This document shows, in pieces, positions 17,423-24,656 of a stretch of 64,000 nt of DNA (position 1 is the first letter of the stretch; each line of letters opens with the position of its first letter). The position numbers were made by a program, and so were the translations under genes. The stretch spans positions 22,742 through 86,741 of the forward strand of contig CAYSCH010000002.1 in assembly GCA_964429355.1 (NCBI GenBank). The letters run 5' to 3'. The DNA comes from JAAYAY01 sp964429355 (lineage in GTDB: Bacteria > Planctomycetota > Planctomycetia > Pirellulales > Thermoguttaceae). The notes under the pieces were generated by a model, which saw only the letters and a list, made by a program, of their open reading frames with translations, was not told the origin of the DNA and did no database searches.

Positions 17423-17518
17423 TCACGGCCCCTGGATCGTGCCGATCACGATCAGGATCAGACAGCAGGCAAGATACGTCCAGAAGATTATGTTCGCCGT
17501 TCGCTGACTTAGCTGCAT
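17423..17518 (-). CDS. 31-residue single-span membrane peptide
   Basis: A short gene on the minus strand encodes MQLSQRTANIIFWTYLACCL followed by ILIVIGTIQGP. Residues about 10-28 form one hydrophobic membrane segment with a Cys-Cys pair. The ATG at 17516-17518 is preceded by GGGAGG with 6-base spacing, which is a strong ribosome site. The combination of good start signal, one TM helix and a stop after a short polar tail is typical of real small membrane proteins, for example toxin-like or regulatory peptides. No family was recognised. Confidence 0.5.
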   Translation of the reverse strand: MQLSQRTANIIFWTYLACCLILIVIGTIQGP

Positions 17519-17694
17519 GTTGTTCCTCCCGCCGAAAAAAACTCGTCAGCTAGAATTTGTGATCGCCGGCCAGCTGACACTCGTCATCTTACCGGTGCGG
17601 GCAGTCCTAACGCCAGGTCAGAAAGCCGCGACCGCGCAGACTCTCAGAAACAACGCTCCACCGATGCCGCTCTTGTTTCTCCTGTAGTCTTATG

Positions 17695-17750
17695 AGTACA
17701 AGTGATATACATTGATCATGATTGATATTAAGTGATAAGTATTAATAGGT
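17695..17750. repeat. AT-rich patch with short direct repeats
   Basis: Within about 55 bases GTGATA occurs twice (17701, 17731), TTGAT twice (17711, 17721) and TATTAA twice (17725, 17739), with the palindrome TGATCA at 17712. Surrounding DNA is GC-rich. The pattern is like an iteron or unwinding region and sits about 500 bases after the primase-like gene. An origin function is a guess. Confidence 0.35.
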
Positions 17751-18641
17751 ACGAAAAGTGCCATTAGAAACTCACAAGCTTCGTCGCGGCATGCTGTGGG
17801 CGTATGCGAACTCGGGGGCGCTGTTTTTCGTGGCAGCCTCTCTGGCGCTTCCTCGCAACCCGAGAACCAGTGAAGTTTCTTGTGCCCGAGAAATCTGTGG
17901 TCACGTTCAAGCTGGGGCAGAATGTGCGGTGACGGGTCAAGGCGCCTGGAAACGCTGAGAGCGATAAGGTTGGAGCGGCTGGCTGGTAATATGGAAAGCG
18001 GAATCTTTGATTGCGGCCGGGGCGGTGAGCATGTCGAAATCCCCGGTTAATAAGCGGCGCCTCGACAGCCTGCGCCGGAATCGTGGGCTATCCTTGCTTA
18101 AGGCCTAACGCCCGTTTGTATGGCGGGCAGGAATCGGCCACATCGGGTTCATTCTCTCCCCCCCCGTGGCCGATCCTTTTTGCACACCTTATGGGTGGCG
18201 CCCTCGCAGAATCGCCGTAGATGCCGCGAGAATCGCTTCGGACGGTTGGACGGCTTCCGACTCGCGCACGGCATCGATCACGCGTCAGGCGGCACGGTAG
18301 ATCGCTGGATTCCGATTTCCTGGATGGGCCCGACACGGGCGTGACGTTGCCGCCGTGATCGAGTTACACGGGATGCTGTGGCTGCAATTCATCCCTCGCC
18401 ACTTTACAGCGGGTGCCCCCTGTTCAGCCCAGCTGCATCGCCGCGAGATCAGCACGCGTCACGCCCACGAACAATGCCGCAGATTGCACCGACCAACACC
18501 GCCAGCATCGTCTCCAAGCTGATCCCGCCGGCAGCGATCCCTATTCGATCGACAGGTTGGCCCGTCATCGGCCAGCGTGTTCAGCGGTCGAAAGCCGGTA
18601 CTGCTCGCTCATCCATGAACAGAACCACGTCGCGGGCAAGC

Positions 18642-18666
18642 NNNNNNNNNNNNNNNNNNNNNNNNN
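18642..18666. other. assembly gap (25 N)
   Basis: A run of 25 unknown bases interrupts a region without clear genes. Confidence 1.
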
Positions 18667-19225
18667 ACTTATCTCGGTGATCAGCACGGCGGAAGCGACT
18701 TGATCGACCCGGCAGCGGCCGCCCGCTCGTGCCCCCAAAACGGCTGTGTGATGTAGACGACCGCCTGCTGGCGAGTATGAGAGCGGATACCCATCGCGCT
18801 TGGGACGTGCCAAGAGACGACCGTATCCCGGGGCGCGATTCCAGGCAGTGGTACCATTTCTGTCGGGGGAGACGAACGCCGGATTCCTGATCAAGGCGGC
18901 CGAGCCCGATCAGGGGTAGATTCTGTGCCCCGAGAATGGAACGCATTCCGAGGCGCGGTGTTCGGCCTGGGATTGCTCGGATCCATTCACGGCGGTAGGG
19001 TCTGTGGAGTTCCGATCTTTCGAGGGTCGGGAATGGCGGGGAGAGACGTCGTTGGTTCATTTCTATCGGGAAGCAGCAGCGGGTCTTTCGCGATGGAGAA
19101 GTAGACACAAGTCATTATCTACCAGAACTTTAGCGGCGGCTCATGCCTTCTGTGGCACGAAATATCTCAGAACAGGTTGTGAATTGGCGAGGTGTGTTGG
19201 GCCTTTTATTGATAGGGGGAGAGTT

Positions 19226-19852
19226 GTGGGGAAACAACCATCGGAGAGCGAGAGCTACATCTGTGACTTGCAGCGAGGCGATCTCGACGCCCTGGGCTGG
19301 CTTTTGGACTACTACGGTCCGCGTCTGCGGCAGATGGTGCGGTTGTGGTTAACCTCGGAAGTCCGTACGCGTGTGGATCCTTCGGATGTGGTTCAAGAGG
19401 TGTACGTGGATGCCCAGCAGCAGGTCGAGTCGTATCTGGAGGACCCGAGAGTGGTGTTTTTCGTCTGGCTGCGAGGTTTGGCGCAGGAGCGGGTGGCGAA
19501 GATCCACCGCAATCACGTGGCGGCCCAGTGCCGGACGACGCGGCGTGAAGAGCCGCTTCCCAGCCAGTCGTCCCTGGCCCTGGCTCATCGCCTTTTTGCG
19601 GGGGGAACAAGCCCGAGTGCTGCCCTGAGCAAGAAGCAGCTTCGGGGCAAGATCCAGAAGGCTGTGGAGAAGCTCGGCCCCAAGGACCGCGAGGTGATTC
19701 TGATGCGGCATTTCGAAGAGATGTCCAACCAGGAGGTGGCCCAGGCCCTCGGTCTGTCGGAGTCGGGGGCGACGATGCGCTATGGCCGGGCCCTTTATCG
19801 CCTCAAGGAGCTGCTTTTGGCCGATCCGGACTTCGGAGGGCTGGTGCGATGA
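19226..19852 (+). CDS. ECF-type RNA polymerase sigma factor
   Basis: The 208-residue protein is an ECF sigma factor. Region 2 is seen in LGWLLDYYGPRLRQMVRLWL and VDPSDVVQEVYVDAQQQ; region 4 in VEKLGPKDREVILMRHFEEM with the HTH SNQEVAQALGLSESGATMRY. The GTG at 19226 is preferred because GGGGGAGA precedes it and because region 2 begins about 15 residues later; the frame is open upstream but not conserved. Its stop overlaps the ATG of the next kinase gene by four bases (ATGA), the classic coupling of planctomycete ECF sigma factors with a Ser/Thr kinase that probably controls them. Confidence 0.92.
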   Translation: MGKQPSESESYICDLQRGDLDALGWLLDYYGPRLRQMVRLWLTSEVRTRVDPSDVVQEVYVDAQQQVESYLEDPRVVFFVWLRGLAQERVAKIHRNHVAAQCRTTRREEPLPSQSSLALAHRLFAGGTSPSAALSKKQLRGKIQKAVEKLGPKDREVILMRHFEEMSNQEVAQALGLSESGATMRYGRALYRLKELLLADPDFGGLVR

Positions 19853-22800
19853 GCGATTCGGCCAAAGACCCGCGCCCCCCAGCGTCACAGCTCAGCCAGT
19901 CGGAAGACGCTCGCTACCTGCTTTACGGTCAGATTGCGGAGCAGATCCAGTCCGCTCACCGCTCGGGCCTGCCGATTGACTTGGACGCCCTGGTCGCCGA
20001 ACACCCGGACATGGCCCGGGAGATCCGCGAGTTTGCGGCCGCCATGTCGCTGCTGGCGGAAGTCGGCCCCGAAGAGGAAGGAGACTGCCGTGGCGGCGAG
20101 CCGGAGACGACGTCATGTCTCCGGGGCCGGCTGGGCGATTTCCGCATTGTCTGCGAGATCGGCCGAGGAGGGATGGGGGTGGTCTACGAGGCGGAACAGA
20201 TATCGCTCGGTCGCCGGCTGGCTTTGAAGGTGTTGCCGTTTGCCGCAACTCTGGACCCGCGGCAATTGCAGCGGTTCCGAAATGAGGCCCAGGCCGCAGC
20301 GGCCCTGAAGCACCCGCACATTGTGGGCATTCACTCGGTCGGCTGCGAACGCGGCGTTCACTACTTTGCCATGGAGTTCATCGAGGGACGGACGCTTGCT
20401 CAATTGATCGAGGAAGTGCGTCACCTGGCCGGTCTTGGGGAAACCGCCGGCAAAGCGGTGGAAGTAAGCCAGGTGACGCAGAGCATGGTGGCAGGCCAAT
20501 TCAGCCAGGACGTTCGGAAACCGGGTGACAATGACTTGACGGTGGCGATGGACTCGATCGAGCCCACCACCGCGCAGGCCGACGAGACCCATCGTCGAGC
20601 GACAGCCTCTGACTCAACCAAGGGACCCCACCGGACAAACGACTTCTTCCGCCTGGTGGCTCAATTGGGCATTCAGGCAGCCGAGGCGTTGGACCACGCG
20701 CATCAAGTGGGAGTGGTGCATCGCGACATCAAGCCGTCGAACCTGATGGTCGATGCCAACCGCCATCTCTGGATCACCGATTTCGGCCTGGCCATTACCC
20801 AGACCGATCCGGGACTGACGATGACCGGCGATATTGTGGGAACGCTCCGCTACATGAGCCCCGAGCAGGCTCTCGGCGATCGCCGGCGGATGGACCACCG
20901 CACCGACGTCTACTCGCTGGGCATCACGCTTTACGAGTTCCTGGCATTGCAGCCGGCCTTCGGTGGTGACGGGCGGGAGACGCTGGTTCGGCGGCTGGTC
21001 GAAGAAGATCCGCCGGCGCCGCGAAGCATCAATCCGGCGATCCCGCGAGACCTGGAAACGATCGTACTGAAGGCCACTTCGAAGGACCCGCAGCAGCGTT
21101 ATGCCGTGGCCCAGGACCTGGCCGACGACCTGAAGCGGTTTCTTGCCGACAAACCGATTTGTGCCCGGCGAGCGACTTTGGGAATGCGGGCTGTGAAGTG
21201 GGCGAAACGGCACCGGCCAACCGTCTGGTCGGCGATTGTTCTGACGGTGATTGCCGCTGTCACGGCCGCAGGCCTGGCCTGGAATCAACACCGGCAATCG
21301 GTTCAACTGGCAGCCGACGTGGGAGAGCATCTGGCGGCGGCCGACGCATTTCTTCAGTCGGCCGACTATCCGGCCGTCGACCGCGAGTTGGCCGGGGCGC
21401 GGGGGCGCCTGGAGACGGCTGGCTACGGCAACGGGCCTCTTGCCGACGAGGTAACTCGGCTTGCCGATGAGCTTCACGCCCGGCAGCAAGCGATCGAGCG
21501 GTTCGATCAGTTCCAGAAACTGCGGCATCGTATCCATTCCGAGATGTATGCCGTGGACCGCACGATCCTGGATCAGGCCCAGGGGCATTGCCGATCGGCC
21601 CTGGACCTCTACCAGGTAATGGCGAGCGACTCCTGGAAGCAGCCACGGGACTTTCAGGACCTCAGTCCCGAGCGGCAAGCGAGTCTGGAAGAAGGTCTCG
21701 TCGAATTGCTCTTCGTTTCGGCCCGTTTGGAGATCGACGAGAGCGACGGGCAGACGAGCGCAGAGCTTCAGGCAGCACATCGACGGGCAGTGGATGCCTT
21801 CTCCAAGATCCAGTCGATCCACAAGCCCATCCCGGCCGTGTATCTGTGGATTGCCGAGTCCTGGGAAGCGTTGGGCGAGAAGACGGCGGCGGCGCAGGCC
21901 CGAGCCCAGGCAGAGGCCCTCCGACCGGCGACCGCAATGGACCACTTCCTCCTGGGTGAGCACCATGGCCAGCACGGGCGGTTGGACCAGGCCGTGGCCA
22001 GCTATTGGCAGGCGCTGGCCCGGCAGCCCGATCATTTCCTCTCGCTCTTAGCGGCGGGAGTCGCTCTGGGCGAACTCAAAAAGCATGAGTCCGCCGAAGC
22101 CATGCTCACCGGCGCCATCGCCATGAACCCGCAGACGGTCCTCGGCTATGTGAAGCGGGGAGCAAGTCGGTTGGAGCAGGGAAGAATTCTCTTGGCTCAG
22201 GCCGACTTCCAGAAGGCTAGGACGATCGACCCGGACTTGGCTGGCGCACTTGTCCGCCGGGCCTCGGAATTTCGTACGAAGGGCGACTTCGAAAAGGCCC
22301 TTGCTGAATGCAGCGAAGCGATCCGCATTGACCCGAAGTCAGCTTGGGCCTATGTAGCGAGGGGTGGTATCTACTTTGACCAGGGTGCCCTGTATAAGTC
22401 AATTGACGACCTGAATTGCGCCATTCGCCTCGATCCCGGATCCGTCATGGCTTACTGGACGCGGGCCTGCGTCTACCGTAACATGGGCCGATCTGCCGAA
22501 TCCTTGGCCGATGCGGAGGAATGTATTCGTCTCGACCGAAAAAATGCGTTAGGATATTTCGGGCGTGGCTTGGTGTGTATGGACAGGGGCGAGTTGGACA
22601 AGGCCCTAGCCGACTTGAATGAAGGACTACGACTCTGTCCCAATGATTCCGGGGCCTTCTGCTTCCGTGGCGACATCTATTGCCACCGTGGAGATTTGGA
22701 GAAGGCCCTTTCAGATTTCGAGAAGGCTGTTCAACTCAATCCAAAAAACCCCTGGGGATACATGTCTTGCGCGGCGATTCGCCAAGTGAAAGGGGATTCT

Positions 22801-24099
22801 GCCAAGGCTCTGGCCGACTACAACGAGGCGGTTCGCGTCGGCGGTCCACAATACGGGGTGCCTTACCTGTACCGGGCCCGCTTTCACAGAGACCGAGGGA
22901 ACTTCGACGAAGCCATGGCCGACTACAAGGATACATTCCGAGCCAGTCCGACGTGGCTTGGGGTTGTGGCCATCGACGAATCTGCAAGTATGTACCTGGA
23001 CAAGGGTGACGTCGCAAGCGCGGCGGCCGTGTATGACCAGGTGAAGGACTTCGGAACGAACCCTGATCTCCACAGGAATCGGGCTGAAGTACGTTTCCGC
23101 GCGCAACGCTACGCGGATGCGCTGGCCGACTTGGCCATAGTCGTCGAACTCATGCCGCACGACACCCTCCTTTGGATTCCGCCGGAGCAGGTGGCGAAAT
23201 GCCCGGATGAGCGTCTGCGCAAAGGGCTGCTCGAATTGGCCGATAAGACCATCGAAAAGACCAAGGGGGCGGCAGAGGCTTACGCGACCCGGGCGCGCCT
23301 TCACGCCGCGTTCGGACAACCGGAAAAAGCCCTGGCCGATTTTGCCAAGGCCATCGAATTAGAACCGAACAACCCTAAAGTGTGGAACCATCAGGTAATA
23401 TTCCATGCAGAACAGGGGCAGTGGGAAAAGGTCTTGGCCGATTTCGACAAAGCCGTAGCGTTAAGACCAGAGCAAGCGAACCTGTGGTATCGCCGCGCCC
23501 TGGCCCGATTGGGCCAGGGACAGGCGGACCAGTACCGCAAGGACTGCGCCGAGATGCTCCAACGCTTCGGACAGACGACCAAGCCCAACGACGCCTATTG
23601 GGTGGCCTGGACCTGCGCACTTGCCCCAGACGCCATCAAGGACTGGCCGAAGGCGGTCGCCCTGGCCGAGAAGTCGGCCAAAAGCGATCCCCAGTCGGCG
23701 AGTTTCCTGAATACCCTTGGCGCGGTGCTATACCGCGCCGGGCGATTCGACGAGTCACTCCAACGGCTCACGGACGCCGACCGGTTCGCTAAGCAACCGA
23801 GTAGGAGCGATATGTCGTTGCCGGCCTACACCTGGTTCTTCCTGGCCATGGCCCATCATCGTCTCGGGCATTCTGAGGAGGCGAAGCAGTGGCTCGACAA
23901 GGCCGAGGCCTGGACCGAGAAGGCTATCGCCGAGGCCGACCAAGGCATTGAGTTCATGCACTGGAATCGCCGCCTGACGCTCAAGCTTCTCCGCGATGAG
24001 GCCGAAGCATTGCTCAAATCGGCCCCAGCACCCCAACCGCCCGATCCTGCTGCCAAAGAAAAGGAAAAACCCGAAGAAAAGCCGAACGCGGAAAGCTGA
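19849..24099 (+). CDS. membrane Ser/Thr protein kinase with C-terminal TPR array
   Basis: The 1416-residue protein has an N-terminal segment (1-95), a Hanks-type kinase (about 97-430), one membrane span near 457-478 (SAIVLTVIAAVTAAGLAW) and a long TPR region (about 600-1390). Kinase motifs are complete: glycine loop GRGGMGVVYEAE, ALKVLPF with the ATP Lys, VVHRDIKPSNLMV, ITDFGLAI and YMSPEQAL. About 70 low-complexity residues are inserted between the hinge and the HRD motif (EEVRHLAG to FFRLVAQLG). The TPR half, on the outer side of the membrane, contains more than ten repeats such as GDFEKALAECSEAIRIDP. Coupling to the sigma gene suggests that it phosphorylates that sigma factor. Confidence 0.93.
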   Translation: MSDSAKDPRPPASQLSQSEDARYLLYGQIAEQIQSAHRSGLPIDLDALVAEHPDMAREIREFAAAMSLLAEVGPEEEGDCRGGEPETTSCLRGRLGDFRIVCEIGRGGMGVVYEAEQISLGRRLALKVLPFAATLDPRQLQRFRNEAQAAAALKHPHIVGIHSVGCERGVHYFAMEFIEGRTLAQLIEEVRHLAGLGETAGKAVEVSQVTQSMVAGQFSQDVRKPGDNDLTVAMDSIEPTTAQADETHRRATASDSTKGPHRTNDFFRLVAQLGIQAAEALDHAHQVGVVHRDIKPSNLMVDANRHLWITDFGLAITQTDPGLTMTGDIVGTLRYMSPEQALGDRRRMDHRTDVYSLGITLYEFLALQPAFGGDGRETLVRRLVEEDPPAPRSINPAIPRDLETIVLKATSKDPQQRYAVAQDLADDLKRFLADKPICARRATLGMRAVKWAKRHRPTVWSAIVLTVIAAVTAAGLAWNQHRQSVQLAADVGEHLAAADAFLQSADYPAVDRELAGARGRLETAGYGNGPLADEVTRLADELHARQQAIERFDQFQKLRHRIHSEMYAVDRTILDQAQGHCRSALDLYQVMASDSWKQPRDFQDLSPERQASLEEGLVELLFVSARLEIDESDGQTSAELQAAHRRAVDAFSKIQSIHKPIPAVYLWIAESWEALGEKTAAAQARAQAEALRPATAMDHFLLGEHHGQHGRLDQAVASYWQALARQPDHFLSLLAAGVALGELKKHESAEAMLTGAIAMNPQTVLGYVKRGASRLEQGRILLAQADFQKARTIDPDLAGALVRRASEFRTKGDFEKALAECSEAIRIDPKSAWAYVARGGIYFDQGALYKSIDDLNCAIRLDPGSVMAYWTRACVYRNMGRSAESLADAEECIRLDRKNALGYFGRGLVCMDRGELDKALADLNEGLRLCPNDSGAFCFRGDIYCHRGDLEKALSDFEKAVQLNPKNPWGYMSCAAIRQVKGDSAKALADYNEAVRVGGPQYGVPYLYRARFHRDRGNFDEAMADYKDTFRASPTWLGVVAIDESASMYLDKGDVASAAAVYDQVKDFGTNPDLHRNRAEVRFRAQRYADALADLAIVVELMPHDTLLWIPPEQVAKCPDERLRKGLLELADKTIEKTKGAAEAYATRARLHAAFGQPEKALADFAKAIELEPNNPKVWNHQVIFHAEQGQWEKVLADFDKAVALRPEQANLWYRRALARLGQGQADQYRKDCAEMLQRFGQTTKPNDAYWVAWTCALAPDAIKDWPKAVALAEKSAKSDPQSASFLNTLGAVLYRAGRFDESLQRLTDADRFAKQPSRSDMSLPAYTWFFLAMAHHRLGHSEEAKQWLDKAEAWTEKAIAEADQGIEFMHWNRRLTLKLLRDEAEALLKSAPAPQPPDPAAKEKEKPEEKPNAES

Positions 24100-24310
24100 A
24101 AGCGGCCCTCACCCGCGGGTGCGGAGCCAGTTCTGCGCTCCGAGTTCCGCTTTCCACTTCCCGCTTTAGAGAAAAGCGGCCAGGGAGGCCCAAGGCGCCA
24201 ACCCGGTTCCTCCCCGGCCCGGTGTTCCCCAAACGCGGCTTGTACTGCGCGCTGAGGGCTCACGCTATTTCCATTTTACTCCCCCCGACCGTTCCCCAGG
24301 AGTCCCGACC

Positions 24311-24655
24311 ATGCCCGCCAGACTGTTCACCACGAGTCGTCCCGCTGACCGCGCCATGGGCCGTTCTTTTGCGAAGATTCGCCGCTCCTTGCCAAGTCGG
24401 CGTTTGAGCTTCGAGCCCCTCGAACTGCGGGCCCTGCTTGCGGGCCCCACGGCCGTTGCTTCCGTCGGCACGACGTTTTCGCCTCCTGAAATGCTGGAAT
24501 TCGGCGGGGCAACAACTATCTTGACGATCGCGGCAGACCTCAACGGCGACCAGAACCTGGATCTGGTCGCGGTCAAAAGGCGATGGTATCATGCTCGACT
24601 CCTGTTGTACACAATTATGGATGGTCAGGTTCCACCCATCGGGGAGCGTAAGTGA
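24311..24655 (+). pseudogene. truncated FEPLE-leader surface protein with FG-GAP/VCBS start
   Basis: The first part encodes RRLSFEPLELRALLAGPTAV, the planctomycete N-terminal leader (F-E-P-L-E-x-R-x-L-L-A) of very large exported surface proteins. It is followed by the beginning of an FG-GAP/VCBS repeat (LTIAADLNGDQNLDLVAVK). The frame then runs into unrelated residues and stops at 24655, two bases before the next kinase gene. A normal member would have many hundreds more residues, so this is the 5' stub of a gene whose remainder was replaced or lost; the break is near 24575. Confidence 0.72.
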
Positions 24656-24656
24656 C

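Larger units (their letters stand above)
17519..19225. other. long non-coding stretch with an assembly gap
   Basis: This 1.7-kb stretch contains no gene I can defend. It includes the AT-rich repeat patch at 17695-17750, the gap at 18642-18666 and GC-rich sequence with long open frames on both strands whose translations are not coherent. A minus-strand frame leading up to the gap reads LARDVVLFMDERAVPAFDR and may be a remnant of a lost gene. The promoter of the ECF sigma gene should lie near the right end. Confidence 0.45.

Noticed and set aside
9593..19000. Second copy of the tRNA-Gln 3' end that would mark an integration right border
   Set aside because: I scanned for GTTCAAGTCCCTG and TTCCCCAG downstream and found no copy, so no attL/attR pair can be claimed.
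18378..19108. Open frames on both strands across the 25-N gap
   Set aside because: Frames are GC-driven, overlap one another on both strands and give no coherent protein; the gap prevents judgement.
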